A DNA stretch of 64,000 nucleotides from contig NC_089589.1 of assembly GCF_019320115.1 (NCBI RefSeq), positions 21,662,580-21,726,579 on the forward strand, written 5' to 3'. The translations under genes were made by a program, and so were the position numbers. The number at the start of each line of letters is the position of its first letter. Position 1 is the stretch's first letter. The notes below the pieces were generated by a model. The model worked only from the letters and a program-made list of their open reading frames with translations, was not told the origin of the DNA and searched no databases. Of the stretch, positions 1 to 11,172 are shown one piece after another. This stretch comes from Miscanthus floridulus (Eukaryota > Streptophyta > Magnoliopsida > Poales > Poaceae).

Positions 1-566
1 AGGTAAGGTAACTAGACCAAGCAGAGAAATTGTGTGTGCGGCCCAACAGAGTTGGATTCAAAGAAAAGCCGAGGGTGGAGGGGGTTAGAATCATTGATTC
101 TGTTTACACGTATGGGTTGTACAAACTTTACGCATCACTTTCATTCTTGCCAGTGTTTGTTACAAATAGAATTCTGGATTTTGAACTTAAATACTTCATT
201 ATTATTTCATTACCTATGAGAATGTGTCTCATACATATTCCCACAGTGACTGCGTCATCCACTCGTCCTGCAGCATGTGCAAGCCAGCTCCCTTCCTCGT
301 CCAGCTACTCACCCATCCAAACCATAGTAGCGCCGTCATGGCTTTCCTTGCCTACCAACTTCACCTAGTCGATGTCGTTGATGATGCTATGGCAAGCAAC
401 CCATCGTCCCTGCCCCCGATGCTGGCGTTGACGACGTCCATGGCGGATGTGCACGAGTCACCCGGACACCTCTTCGTACATGTGATTCTGGTTCAATCTA
501 TCCGTTTCTCTCGATTTTGTGTGACGATTTTCTGTTTCTGCATGATGCCGCATCAGGTTGGAGTCA
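1..566 (+). pseudogene. F-box gene 5' part, copy a (truncated)
   Basis: This is the 5' part of the amplified F-box gene. The leader acceptor (cccacag, near 246) is followed by a plant-like 5' UTR and an ATG at 338 whose peptide begins MAFLAYQLHLVDVVDDAM. The same start is found at 3907, 9364, 22086, 28851, 29596, 40125, 40892 and 51998. The small coding exon should be followed by a ~100-bp intron ending in 'catcag' and then the F-box exon. Here, just after that acceptor (about 562), the sequence switches into the flank of transposon element B, so the F-box itself is lost. It is nearly identical to 3571-4136, which suggests a recent duplication. It is not expected to encode a working protein. 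Confidence 0.6.
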
Positions 567-612
567 GAGTATATGTAGTGCCCATTTTTTATGTCTTCCT
601 AGTTTCAAAATA

Positions 613-1832
613 TAGAGCCTGTTTTGTAGAGATTCACCTCCGGAAAAAGTGAATCTGGATCTTGGATTCACCGTGGATCAGCTCTACCGTGGATCTGAGA
701 TCCACCGTGTATCTACCAGAGAACTGTTTGGCTACAAAGCAACTCCAGATCCACGAAACTATGGTTTTGGTGGGAGTATCCTATTTTTCCCTTGGGTTGT
801 AATATGATACATGTACCATGCATCTTTTGTTCATAATTATTAAAAAATAGTGTATTTGAACAAAATTCAATATCTTGACACACAAGATAGATAATTAATT
901 AACCAGTGTCCATGACAACATCTCAACAATATTATGATTGTCCATACATAAAAATAACTCGTGATTAAATGAAGACTAGTCCTACATATTTAGTTGTAGC
1001 CACACCTGTCTAACATGCTTTCATTTGAGGAGAAGGTCATTATTAGAGTTTGGACTCCCAACAATGGCCGGGTGACAACTACAGTCTACAATCCACAGCT
1101 TAAATACCAAAGAACCTCTCCTGGCACACCTGCAGAAAGTTGTGTCATGTGCAGCAAACACCATCTGACCAGAATTAGTAGGCTCAAATATTTTTGTTTT
1201 CACAACCAAATAATGCACAAAGAACAAACTGTGAAGCCTAGATCTGACAACATTATTCTGATGCTACAACTTGCAGGAACTTCAAAAATCAGTGATTATC
1301 AACCACATACCACAGGTAACTGAAGGAAGTAGTCTCTATCTTGGAAGAATCCAGTTGCTCTCATGGCATACGTCATCCAGTTCTTGCGATGACTACTGTC
1401 AGACAGAGGATTGTAGAGGCAGTCATGATAATTTACATCAGATGATGTTTCTTGCCTGGCATCTGTTGCATAGAAGTGTGGCATCTTTTAGTTTCTTCCT
1501 CTTTATGTTCATAGTTTGGCATTCTTCTCCAGAGGTAATTGGATTGCCAACTTTGATCATCTTCCAACTATTCTCATATTTCTTTAGGATTCTCGTTACT
1601 TTAGGTGTCATCTCTGTTTTTGCACATGAATTGAAAATATTACACACTAGTCTGATATAACTTGAAGGTCTGCTAGCTTGGCATGGTGGCCTGGGTGGCC
1701 TTTGCGGCGGGATGGAGGCCGGCGGTAGCAGCCTGGGCGCTAGCTGGGGCGGGCTGTACGCCAGCCAGGGGCGGTCTGGGTGGCCACGTGTCCAGCCACG
1801 CTGTTGGCCATGGCTCCGCAAGGCCGCTTTGA
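613..1832. mobile_element. TIR-bounded element B, copy 1 (right end lost)
   Basis: This is the left part of a ~1.6-kb repeated element whose best copy is 35757-37967. The left end reads close to GGGCCTGTTTGGTAGAGATT and is followed by subterminal repeats of the type GTGGATCT and GTGAATCTG. The right inverted terminus (compare 7135-7159) is missing, because the element is cut inside a GC-rich stretch and joined to a CACTA-derived fragment. It is nearly identical to 17991-19200. It holds short open stretches (1015-1323, 1271-1660) that recur in the other copies but match nothing I recognise. The superfamily is unresolved. Confidence 0.55.
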
Positions 1833-2142
1833 ACCCGGACTAAAGGTCCTCTGAGAAAAAAAATAATGCCTCCCACCTCTGTGCCTTGCATGAGATTCGA
1901 ACCCAAGACCTCGTGCGTACCTTTCCAAGCCACCTACACAACACATGTGACTTTGGATGGGGCGCTTTCCTTTTGAACTAACCCGTCGGAGTACTTTTAG
2001 TCCGGGTTGATAACACCAACCGGGACTAAAAGGACCTTTAGTCCGGGTTGATAACACCAACCGGTACTAAAGGGTGTACTTTTAGTCCGGGTTGGTGTTA
2101 TGAACAGAGACAAAAGGGTCAAGGCTCTTTAGTCTGGGTTGG
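1833..2142. mobile_element. Internal fragment of a CACTA-type non-autonomous element
   Basis: The stretch carries repeated 'tttagtccgggttg' and 'caaccgggactaaa' motifs plus a central segment beginning 'aataatgcctcccacctct'. The same material occurs inside the complete element at 36466-37073. Both termini are absent here. The fragment is spliced between truncated element B on the left and the plant mobile domain remnant on the right. Confidence 0.6.
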
Positions 2143-2618
2143 TTACCAAACAGTTATTAAGTTACTTACTTGGACCTCACCACGTCAGCATCGTCTAGGG
2201 GCTTGATACCCACTGCCTGCTCCACCATGTTCTTTCAACGGTCGTGGTCCAAGATCCTCGTGACCGTGGCCCCCTCCAAAGGAAGCCCCAAAGAAACTAA
2301 AAGGGCCATGTCCTGTAGCACGATAGTCATCTCGCCATAGGGGAGGTGGAAACCGTGGGTCTCTTGATACTATCTATCGATCGCAGCAGTGATAAGAGCC
2401 CATCCATGTCAGGTAGGCCATCATTGACAACATGGGCTAGCTCGAGAACGCCGGCAGGTCGTATGTATGACATGTACCTCTCATCCCACCGGTGTGGAGT
2501 GCGGCCCCGGGGCCTCAAGGGCCCAACTGTGGGTGTAGATACACATCTATCAGCAAGTGGGCCTAGTGCTTGCTGTCTTAAAACAACTCAAGCAGTGGGT
2601 ATACCTAGGTGTGCCATC
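2143..2618 (-). pseudogene. Plant mobile domain (PMD) gene, first exon remnant, copy a
   Basis: Read on the minus strand, the exon starts after an acceptor near 2618 (…atatag|GATGGCACACC) and gives a PMD-type N-terminus. It includes YMSYIRPAGVLELAHVVNDG and LPDMDGLLSLL, then a degraded 'HLPYGEMTI'-like segment. PMD proteins (MAIN and MAIN-like families) occur as cellular genes and inside transposons. The following exon (compare 7260-7560) is deleted at the junction with the CACTA fragment, and the frame is broken between the YIRPAGVLELAH block and the later blocks. It is nonfunctional. The family call rests on the ordered motif blocks shared with the longer copy at 7180-8099. Confidence 0.6.
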
Positions 2619-3018
2619 CTATATGACAAAAACAAAAAAAAACAGTAGAACAATTAGAGTAATAAACAATAATAAAGGAACCATGAATATGAAAAAAAAA
2701 ATAACTGCAAAGCTTCTTTTACTAGCTGGAAAGCACACATACACTCTGTAGTGCTGCCTAACTTATTCTGTGAAGGAGATATATTGCACTTGTATCCTGA
2801 TCCAATGTGTTTCATGATATGGAATCATGGACATTACGCTAAAGTAAATTATTGAGGTTACTATATTACTGTGAGACCGTTTCCTTGTCCCTGAACTATA
2901 TAACTGTACACACAATAAGGTTTTAATTAAAATCTACTATTCAATAATTTGTGGATCATCCTTCTCCAATACAAGCCCAACAAGAGCCCACAAATGTCTA
3001 GGGTTTTCACCCCTCTAC

Positions 3019-3160
3019 TATAAATACCCTTCCTTCAATAGAGTATTCATACATATTCCCCATTCCCAATTTTCTTCTTATACTCCCCATATCTTTTCTG
3101 TTGGAAGAAATAGATCTACAAGATCAACGTGGAATTTCAATCCACAGGGAAACACCATAG
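3019..3160 (+). promoter_or_regulatory. Promoter and leader exon of the F-box unit, copy a
   Basis: TATAAATA at 3019-3026 lies in a pyrimidine-rich context. About 135 bases later there is a consensus splice donor (caccatag|GTGAGAACT, donor at 3161). The block recurs at 8509-8642, 20266-20408, 39280-39417 and 50300-50471, always between the PMD 5' end and the F-box leader. I infer a noncoding first exon for the plus-strand F-box transcript, divergent from PMD. Transcription is not shown. Confidence 0.4.
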
Positions 3161-3815
3161 GTGAGAACTCATACATCCAAGATGTATCAGCTTGACTTTC
3201 CAATTGCTCATATTGTCCCATCTTCTATCTAGTTCAGGGCAACAACTAGATCAGTTTTCTTGAAATACATTCTATTTTGTTTCGGTTGGCAATAATCGAT
3301 GTGCACAAAAGTTTATCTCCATCACCAACCATGCTTAAGGGCATAATATTTGGATGTTTTCTTGATCTAAGCAGACCTAAGCTAGATTCTTTGAATGTCA
3401 CAAGTGTTTGACCACATACTAGGGTATTTTGGATGGCCTTATCTTGAGGCTTATGTTTCAGAAGGATGGCTGGGGATGACATTGGGCTGTGCATGGAGGT
3501 AATCATGTTAGGGAAGTGATGGCTAGAGGGGTCGAAGTGGGGGGCGACTAGAAGAAGCATGTGGAAGCAAGGTAAGGTAACTAGACCAAGCAGAGAAATT
3601 GTGTGTGTGGCCCATCAGAGTTGGATTCAAAGAAAAGCCGAGGGTGGAGGGGGTTAGAATCATTGATTCTGTTTACACGTATGGGTTGTACAAACTTTAC
3701 GCATCACTTTCATTCTTGCCAGTTTTTGTTACAAATAGAATTCTGGATTTTGAACATAAATACTTCATTATTATTTCATTACATATGAGAATGTGTCTCA
3801 TACATATTCCAACAG
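3161..3815 (+). other. Leader intron and upstream region of F-box copy b
   Basis: From the leader donor at 3161 to the acceptor at about 3815 (tattccaacag). It contains a conserved but unidentified stretch around 3330-3570, including an open peptide with FECHKC-like spacing in sister copies and a second donor-like site 'gcaaggtaaggt' at about 3569. Copies at about 20.9-21.9 kb and 51.0-51.8 kb carry ~700 extra bases here that this copy lacks. Confidence 0.35.
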
Positions 3816-4875
3816 TGACTGCATCATCCACTCGTCCTGCAGCATGTGCAAGCCAGCTCGCTTCCTCGTCCAGCTACTCACCCATCCAAACCATAGTAGC
3901 ACCGTCATGGCTTTCCTTGCATACCAACTTCACCTAGTCGATGTCATTGATCATGCTATGGCAAGCAACCCGTCCTCCCTGCCCTCGGTGCTGGCGTTGA
4001 CGACGTCCATGGTGGGTGTGCACGAGTCACCCGGACACCTCTTCGTACATGTGATTCTGGTTCGATCTCTCCGTTTCTCTCGATTTTATGTGACGATTTT
4101 CTGTTTCTGCACGATGCCACATCAGGTTGGATTCGGAGGAGAGGAACTAGGCGAATCTAGTCTAGGACACTATCAGTGAGATCGGTGAGAAGCTGCTCGC
4201 CATCGATGCGACGGAGTACATCTGCCTAAGAGCACTCTACAAGCCATGGAGAAGCTCCACTGCTAATCGTCCAACCTAGGAACATTGTTTCTTTCCCAGG
4301 AACTAGGTGATGCTTCACAACCATGAGGACGATGATGACGAGGCGCCCGTAGACCTAGCAGCGCCTTGTTGCCACCGCTTCGTTGGATCGAGCTGACGTC
4401 ATTTGAGGAGTACGACGATGTCCTCACCGACACCGAGGGGCTCTTGCTTTTCTACTGTGAGCGCACCGAAGTGGTGTGTCTTCAACCCCCTGACCACTGC
4501 CATGGCTGTCCTCCTAGGTTTCTCCAGGGCGCAGGCCGGGAGGGATTGGAGAGCCAGAGCTCACCGCTGCCGGGATCATCGTCGACACGAGGAATGTGCA
4601 AGTTGGAGATCCCATTATTGTTCCCAATGTGGTGCTCGTCATGGTCTTGCGACTCTCACCGCCTAGGCATAGGAATGTGATTCTATGCGCCAAGCCTAGC
4701 GATGGCCATTGGGGAACCGTCGATGCTGGCGTCGTGGAGGTGGACTGTGGCGTGCATCATGAGGAGAAACAAGATCTGGTGGGAATGGGTGTGGCGGGAG
4801 AGGGAGTGGGAGTGGGAGTGGGAGTGGGACTGGGACTGGTAGTGGGAGACGGGGCAGTGTTGAATAGAAGACAAT
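3816..4875 (+). pseudogene. F-box protein gene, copy b
   Basis: The start ATG is at 3907 and the first coding exon is followed by an intron ending 'ccacatcag' (about 4123). The second exon reads, across frames, as an F-box: EIGEKLLAIDATEY, then a KPWRSSTANRPT-like block near 4240-4280. It continues with an acidic stretch (HEDDDDEAPVD), FEEYDD, and FNPLTTAMAV (about 4480-4510). This order matches grass F-box proteins with a degenerate C-terminal beta-propeller-like region. It would act as an SCF substrate adaptor if intact. There are stops just before and inside the F-box and a frameshift near 4380. The 3' end is a GTGGGA hexanucleotide run (about 4797-4845). Pseudogene. Confidence 0.6.
4797..4845 (+). 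repeat. GTGGGA hexanucleotide tract
   Basis: Imperfect tandem GTGGGA/GTGGGACTG units at the 3' end of the F-box copy. The same tract marks the end of every longer F-box copy (12315-12355, 22940-22980, 31570-31635, 52910-52940). Confidence 0.8.
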
Positions 4876-5072
4876 GAGATCAAAAATTAAATAGACTGAA
4901 GTAAATATAGATGACCATGCATCTTTAATCTGATTTGAAAAATGAAATTAGAGACAATTAAATATTTTCCACGAACTAATTAGAGACAATGAGACTGAAA
5001 TGAAAGAGGCCCAAGAAAATATAGAAAACAACAAGGTTCGACACCTGGCTCTAAGACAGTTCTTCAAACTCA

Positions 5073-5175
5073 TAATCCGTACTTTTCAGCTTGTTTTTTT
5101 CAGCCGGAACAGTGTTTTTCTCTCACAACAAATCAGCCGGAACAATATTTCGGCTTGTTTTTTCAGCGAAGCGAA
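5073..5175. mobile_element. MITE insertion
   Basis: About 100 bp interrupt a sequence that is continuous in sister copies (…caaactcat / atatttagaag…, for example 23195-23215). The ends are inverted (aatccgt … acggggatt) and the body contains repeated 'cagccggaaca' and 'cttgttttttcagc' motifs. This resembles the small hAT-like MITEs common in panicoid grasses. Confidence 0.6.
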
Positions 5176-5363
5176 CGGGGATTATATATTTAGAAGACAA
5201 TGAGACTGAAGAAAATAAAATTTGAGTGCCCTTTCGATACCCATAAAATTTTAAATTTTGCTTCTAAATGATATATTTATAGAATCATTAAGTTTCAAAT
5301 GCTCTGCATTTATAAAATATATTATGTGTTTAATATCTATCTAATTTCTTTCAATATTTGCAG

Positions 5364-6170
5364 TGTTGAGTCCATCCAGCTTCGTTTGTTGCGTGCCCCA
5401 AACTGACGGAAGGATTCTCTTCAAGACACATCATTTAAATGGAGCAACAAGCTGATTATGCTACTACTGCCGTCCCTACTTCATTTACCCCTACACTTTA
5501 CGTTACCATGCCATCAAGCCTTTTTCCATTCATGTTCCAGACTCGGTTGATCTCAGAGGAGATAGAAAAATTATTGTTTGCGCCCTTGCTGCTCCTGGCA
5601 ATCCAGACAGTTGTGAAGCCTAATACACAATTATAGAGCCTAATACTATTAGAGGAAAGATTCATCATGAGGATCCAGTTCAAATAAAAATTAGAAAGGG
5701 AATCTCCAGGATCATGAATAAGGTCGCTGAAGCAGTAATCAATGGAAACAACGTGCAAAAAATGAAAGTGAGCAGCCATCCCCTAGGTAATGTGTGTGTG
5801 TGTGTGGGGTGTGTGTGTGTGTGTGTGTGTTTTGAATGTCCTATTAGTGTTGTTCTAGGGATTTACATTACTTCTATTACAAATGTGTGTTCCAGGGATT
5901 TGCCACTGGGTTGGAAGGGGATGATCTTCTGGTTGCAACGTCTGTGCACCCTAGTCGGGTAGCTGCTGCTGCCAGAATTGAAATGGTCAACACAAGGATA
6001 CTTGGGCGGTCCACTCAAGGGGCTGCTGCAACTGCAATTGAAGCAGGAGTTCCTGGGGTCCGCTTTATGAAGGCGATACAATTTAGGCAGCAACACAACA
6101 TTGTGACCCCTGGATCAGCAAACCACAGACAAGGGCCAGCTAGGACAGATGCGGATAGTCTGGTCTAGAC
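5364..6170 (+). pseudogene. RING-type E3 ligase-like gene, copy a (RING lost)
   Basis: Exon 1 (about 5364-5786) follows an acceptor 'tttgcag' and contains MEQQADYATTAVPTSFTP; it ends at donor CTAG|GTAATG. The short intron (5787-5895) carries a (GT)n tract and ends 'ttccag'. Exon 2 reads GFATGLEGDDLLV, then AATAIEAGVPG, QQHNIVTPGSANHRQG and TDADSLV, then stops. In full copies (14873-15723) this leads into a C3HC4 RING finger. Here the sequence joins element B at about 6171, inside a shared 'aatccagttc' word, so the RING is deleted. Exon 1 is also frameshifted near 5500 relative to 24939-25340. Pseudogene. Confidence 0.65.
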
Positions 6171-6171
6171 A

Positions 6172-7159
6172 ATCCAGTTCCTGCAATATGACAATTGTCA
6201 GACAGACGATTGTAGAGGTAGTCACGATAATAATTTACATCAGATGATCTTTCTTGCCTAGCATTTGTTGCGTAGAAGTGTGGCATCTTTCAATGTCTTC
6301 CTCTTTATATGTTCATGGTTTGGCATCCTTCTCCAGAGCTAATTGGATTGGCAACTTCCATCATATGCCAACTATTCTAATATTTCTTTAGGATTGATGT
6401 TACTTTAGGTGTCATCACCGTTTCTACACATGGATTGAAAATGATACGCCTGGTTTGATATAACTTGAAGGCATGCTGGCCGGGGAAGGTGGCCTAAGCG
6501 CCGGCAATGGCTAGATGGAGGCCGGCCGCAGCGGCCTAGGCGCTAGCGGGGGTGGGCTGGGCAGCCGCGCCGTCAGCCTGGGTGGTGCGTGCCTGTCCAC
6601 GCCGCTGTCCAGGGGGTCCGCGAGGATGGTCAAAGACGGCTCAATGCAGCCGTGACGCAGGGTGGAGGAGCTCCTGTCGCTACAGTCCAAAGTTGACACG
6701 AAAGCCACTTTTCCCCATGGCTAAGTAAGAAGGAGGGGGTGGAGGAGGTCGAGGATTACCGGATTTGCCAGATACGGCCATGGAGGCTCGCCGGAGAGCT
6801 AGAACGGATGGATACGGTGGGTGGCGCGACCTCCTGGCCGCGACGGAAGACAACGCCTGTGCGTTTTTTCCCATTCGGTGAGTGGGGAAGATGAAATGGA
6901 ATAGAATGAACTAGTACTAGAAGACGAGGTTGAGTAACCAGTGGCAATGGTGGATGATTTCCACCCAACTCCACGAGAGGTACGAAACACCCTTTCATGG
7001 AGCACGCCCTAAGGAGCTCTACCAAACAGTGAATCTGGCCCCAAATCCACCATTTTATTGAATCTGAATTTAGTGGATCTAGAGCGTTTCGGAAATTTTT
7101 GGTGGAGTGGAACTATTTTTGATGAATCTGGAGATGATGAATCTCTACCAAACAGGTCC
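6172..7159. mobile_element. TIR-bounded element B, copy 2 (left end lost)
   Basis: This is the right part of element B. The right terminus ends 'gaatctctaccaaacaggtcc' at 7159, which is the inverse of the left terminus seen at 35757-35785. Subterminal GTGGATCT and GTGAATCTG repeats lie just inside it. The left half was replaced by the RING exon-2 fragment. The GC-rich middle (6480-6640) and the pyrimidine-rich part are shared with the other copies. Confidence 0.6.
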
Positions 7160-7179
7160 ATACATGTATAAGTACTAGT

Positions 7180-8099
7180 AGTTCCCCAAGGGCCGGCCTG
7201 CTAATATGGGCCAACTCCCCCAACACCAGATCTGCAGTAGGTAGATGTAACCTCCAAGACTGGAGTTCCTCGCAGTCCACTAGCATGTCTCACAAAGCTA
7301 CCGATGGAGCCAGGAAAGAACGGCAGACCTCCAACTGTTGAGGCGAATGTTGTCCCAGTTCTGGTTGAGCATCAGTAGAATAGACAAGCCAATGGTGTTG
7401 CCAGAGGCATCTGGTAGCAGGAAAGCATTAATAAAATGCCACAGCCATACTCTAGCATACCTCTCTACTACCTCTTCAGGGGCTCCTGGTGGCAGGTCTT
7501 GGAGTTGGTTGTGATCCAACTAGCGGGAACTCCAGTGATTTTCTACAATTTCAACGACTTGGAAGTACTAACCATTTATTTAGTAGTGCACCTAACATGC
7601 TGATTACCAAATAGTTACGAAGTTAGTTACATGGACCTCACCGCGTCACCAGTGTCTGGGGACCTAACACTCAATGCCTACTGCACCATGTTCTACCAAC
7701 CATCAGGGTCCAAGATCCTTGTGACTGTGCCCCCCTGCAAAGGAAGCCCCAAAGAAAAGGGTCATGTCCTATAGCGTGATAGTCATCTCGCCACCGGGGA
7801 GGTGGAAGCTTTGGGTCTAAGGACACTATCTATCGATCGCAGCGGTGATAAGAGGGCCATCCATGTCATGTAGGCCATCGTTGGCAACCTGGGCTAGCTT
7901 GAGAAAACTGGCAGGTCATATGTACAGCCCGCCGTATGTACGGCACGTACCTATCGACCCACCAGTGTGGAATGTGGAGTGTGGGCCGGAAGCCTCAAGG
8001 GGCTCAAACTGTGGTTGTAGATCCACATCTGTCAGCAAGTGGGCCCAGTGTTTGTTGTCTTAGAACCACACAAGCAGTGGGTACCTAGGGTGCGCCGTA
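7180..8099 (-). pseudogene. Plant mobile domain gene, copy b (longest N-terminal region)
   Basis: This is the most complete PMD remnant, read right to left. Exon 1 (8099 to about 7600) contains YIRRAVHMTCQFSQASPGCQ-type and PSYHRCDR blocks across two frames, corresponding to FLKLAQVVNDGLPDMDGPLI in the better copy at 49.7 kb. After an intron (about 7546-7600, acceptor 'ttgtag'), exon 2 has LPPGAPEEVVERYARVWLWH, then FLLPDASGNTIGLSIL and SWRSAVLSWLHR. Next comes a SSLGGYIYLLQIWCW block followed by GRPLGN. The order matches the PMD fold of MAIN-like proteins. The exon ends at the intron that contains element B. Several stops are present (for example after SWLHR and in a tryptophan-rich segment). 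Pseudogene. Confidence 0.7.
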
Positions 8100-8508
8100 C
8101 TACATGAGAAAAACAAAAAAACAGTAGAACAATTAGAGTAATAAACAATAGTAAATGAACCATGAATATGTAAAAAACAATTAACTACAAAGCTTCTTTT
8201 ACTGGCTGGAATGCACACATACAATCTGCAATACTGCCTAGCTTATTTTGTGAGCAAGATATATTGCACTTCTATCCTTATCCAATGTGTATCATGATTT
8301 GGAATTGTGGACATTACACCAAACTAAATTATTAGGTCACTATATTACTGTGAGACCATTTTCTTTTTCCCTGAACTATATAAATGTACACACAACATGG
8401 TTTTCATTAAAATATGCTCTTCAATATTTTGTTGATCATCCTTCTACAATACAAGCCCAACAAGAGCCCACACATGTCTAGGTTTCCACCCCCTCCTACA
8501 ATAAATAC

Positions 8509-8642
8509 CCCTCCTTCCATAGAGTATACACACCTTTTCCCCATTCCCCATTTTCTTCTTCAACTCCCGATATCCTCTTTGGTGGAAGAAATAGAACTAC
8601 AAGGATCAAGGTGGAATTTCAATCCGGAGGGAAACACCACAG
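8509..8642 (+). promoter_or_regulatory. Promoter and leader exon of the F-box unit, copy b
   Basis: This is homologous to 3019-3160. The TATA-like element reads AATAAATACC at about 8510, and the donor is at 8642/8643 (ccacag|GTGAGAACTC). It lies ~400 bases upstream of the start of the minus-strand PMD gene, so the two form a divergent arrangement. Confidence 0.35.
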
Positions 8643-9272
8643 GTGAGAACTCGTACATCGACCATGCATCAGCTTGACTTCCCAATTGCTAATATGTCCC
8701 ATCTTGAAATGGTTTCTGTTTTGTTTCTTCTGGCAACAATCAATCTACACAAAAGTTTATCTCCGTCACCAACCATGATTAAGGGCATTATTTTGTTGTA
8801 TTCTTGATCTAAGCAGACCTAGATTCTTCGAATGTCACAAGTGTTTGACCTTATCACTAGGGCATTTTGGATGGCCTTATCTTGAGGCTTATGTTTTTAG
8901 AAGGATGTGGCTGGGGATGGCATTGGGCTGAGCATGGAGGTAATCACCTTGTTAGAGAAGTGATGGCTGGTGGGGTTGAAGTGGGGGCTACTAGCAAAAC
9001 TTGTGGAGGCAATGTATGGTTGTCAGCAGCCACAGTTGAGAACCAGCAGAGAAATTGTGTGTGTGGCTCACCGGAATTGGATTCAGAGAAAAGGCAGGGG
9101 TAGAGGGGGTTACAACTATACATTATGTTTACATGTATGGGTTGTACAATACTTTACACATCACTTTCATTCATGCTACTTTTTCTCACAAATAGGTTTC
9201 TTAATTTTAAACTTAAATACATCAGTATTATTTCATTACATACGAGAATGTGTCTCATACATATTGCCACAG

Positions 9273-9436
9273 CGCCTGTGTCGTCTACTCGTACTGCAGC
9301 TTGGGCAATCCAGCTCCCTTCCTCATCCACCTACTCAACCATCCAAACCCTAGCAGCGCCGTCATGGCTTTCCTTGCAAACCAACTTCTTCACCAAGTTG
9401 CTGTCGTTGATGACGCTGCGGCAGTCAACCCTCTAC
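9273..9436 (+). pseudogene. F-box gene first coding exon, copy c, fused to module F
   Basis: After the leader acceptor (about 9272) the ATG at 9364 opens MAFLANQLLHQVAVVDDAAA in one frame. At about 9434 (gcggcagtcaaccc|tctacag) the sequence leaves the F-box gene and enters the unidentified module F. The same fusion point is present at about 28915 and 40187, so the fusion was made once and then copied. Confidence 0.55.
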
Positions 9437-10095
9437 AGTGTGCTAGCTTTGCTTATAGCAATACTTCAGTTTCTACTGGATGAAACCACTGTAGAATTGC
9501 CCATAGTTTTTCAACTGGTTTTGAACCAAAAGTCAGCCTGGATTGTTCCAAATAAACTGAGAGAAAACCGTGGCCGCCCTCCCCGGGCCCCGAAGCGAAG
9601 ACACAACCAGGATGATCCGAGCCCCATTGCGAGCCGCATTGGAGAAGATTGAAGTGGATGGCGGAACGTTTCCGTGAGGCCATGCTGTAGTTGAAGGGTT
9701 TGACACCCGAGGAGCTGGATGTTGATGGACCTAGGCCACCTTTATTTTAATTCAGTAGTGAAAAGGTGAGCCCAACAGGCAGTCCAATATGCAAGCCTGT
9801 AATCAGCAGGTTTAGTGTCAAACCACAATCTTGATGCATAGTGTAGCTTTCTAGTCTTCCCATCTGATATACGTTTTTGCACAATACAAGGCTAAAACTG
9901 TAGAGCAACTCCAACTGTATGAATATGCACGTCCATGCGTTAGAATGTGTTATTCTGACTCTATCTTTTGATACATCTCATAACATTGGAACAATATAGG
10001 GCATAGTGGTCTGGGATCCAGTTCTTTTCATATATCTCTAAATAGTTTTTTATTTATTTTGAAACCATATCTCTACATAGTTACTACAGGCCAAT
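9437..10095 (+). repeat. Module F (unidentified duplicated sequence), copy 1
   Basis: This starts at 'tctacag|tgtgct' and has a coding-like first part (LLIAILQFLLDETTVELPIV, then FQLVLNQKSAWIVP) with a similar reading in five other copies. AT-rich sequence follows (ttattttaattcagtag…; …ttggaacaatataggg). Other copies are 24390-24890, 28160-28790, 28915-29560, 40185-40850 and 53980-54630. I do not recognise the protein. Confidence 0.55.
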
Positions 10096-10439
10096 AATCC
10101 AGCTCCCTTCCTCATCCACCTACTCACCCATCCAAACCCTAGCATCGCCGTCATTGCTTTCCTTGCAAACCAACCTCACGAAGTCGCTGCCATTGATGAC
10201 GTTGCAGCAGGCAACCCTGTCCCAGTCCTCCCTGCCCCCAGCGCCAGCGTTGGCGACGTCTATGGCGGGCCTGCGCGAGTCTCCTAGACATCTTCGTACA
10301 TGTGATTTCTTGTTTGATCTCTCCGTTTCTCTCAATTTTATGTGACAAATTTATGTTTCTGCACACCACAACAGGTTGGAGCCGGAGGAGTGGAATTGGG
10401 AGAATCTAGTATAGGATGCAATCAGGGAGATCGGTGAGA
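10096..10439 (+). pseudogene. F-box gene 5' part, copy d, fused into RING exon 1
   Basis: The 5' UTR and first exon are present, but the start codon is mutated to ATT at 10151. The intron acceptor (ccacaacag) and the first F-box bases follow. At about 10440 (gatcggtgagaaa|aattattg) the sequence switches into the middle of RING exon 1. The F-box proper is missing. Confidence 0.6.
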
Positions 10440-11172
10440 AAAATTATTGTTTGCGCCCTTGCTGGTCCTGGCAATCCGATAGTTATGAATCCTAATACAA
10501 TTAGAGGAAAGAATCATCATGAGGTGCTAGTTCGAATAAGGTCACCGATGGAATAACCAATGGAAACAACGTGCAAAAAATGAAAGTGAGCAGCCAACCC
10601 CAAGGTAATGTGTGTGTGTTTGTGTGTTTTGAATGTCCTATTAGTGTTGATCTTGGGATTTGAGTTACTTCTATTACAAAAGTGTGTGTGTTCTTGGGAT
10701 TTCCCACTGCGTAGGAAGGGGATGATCTTCTGGCAGCAAGGTCTGTGCACCCTAGTCGGGTAGCTTCTGCTGCTGGAATGGAAATGGTCAACACAAGCAT
10801 ACTTGGGAAGTCCACTCAAGTGGCTGCTGCAACTGCAATTGACGCAGCAGCTCCTGAGCTCCGTTTTCTGAGCGCGCTACAAATTAGCCAGCAACACAAC
10901 ATTGTGACGCCAGGATCAGCAAACCACAGACAAGGGGCGTCTAGCACAGATGCGGATAGTCTGGTCCAGGCAATTCAACGCACTCATAGCTCTTTTGAAC
11001 AAGCAGCGAGGGCGAAAAATCCGAAAGGCGATGACAACATGGTGTGTGGAAGCTGTTCTCCTAAGAAGGATGGCTCTTGTGACTGCAACTCCAGGTTTGA
11101 GTGTAATATCTATCCTGACCTGGCTAAACGGCGTGTGGTTGCACCTTGTGGCTACCTCTTCAGCTGGCCATG
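10440..11172 (+). pseudogene. RING-type E3 ligase-like gene, copy b (RING truncated)
   Basis: Partial exon 1 (10440-10604, donor CAAG|GTAATG) is followed by a short (GT)-rich intron and exon 2 from about 10697. Exon 2 is open from the ATG at 10745 to 11173. It reads MEMVNTSILGKSTQVAAATA, then SSTDADSLVQAIQRTHSSFE, then a cysteine pair (CGSC), then FECNIYPDLAKRRVV and CGYLFSWP before a stop. Relative to 14873-15723, the second zinc-ligand cysteine (CNIC to CNIY), the histidine (CGH to CGY) and the later CWPC and CPVC ligands are lost, so no zinc site could form. The intron acceptor is also mutated (ttcttg instead of ttctag). Downstream, 'tgattgctccagtggcag' joins straight to the 3' flank. Confidence 0.7.

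Noticed and set aside
1271..1660. 129-codon frame conserved in element B copies (also 18649 and 48015)
   Set aside because: It recurs because the element recurs. It ends in a hydrophobic low-complexity run, has no recognisable domain, and is broken in the 36-kb copy, so I did not call a gene.
4683..4883. Ser/His-rich minus-strand frames at the GTGGGA tracts
   Set aside because: Antisense translations of the hexanucleotide repeat at the F-box 3' ends.
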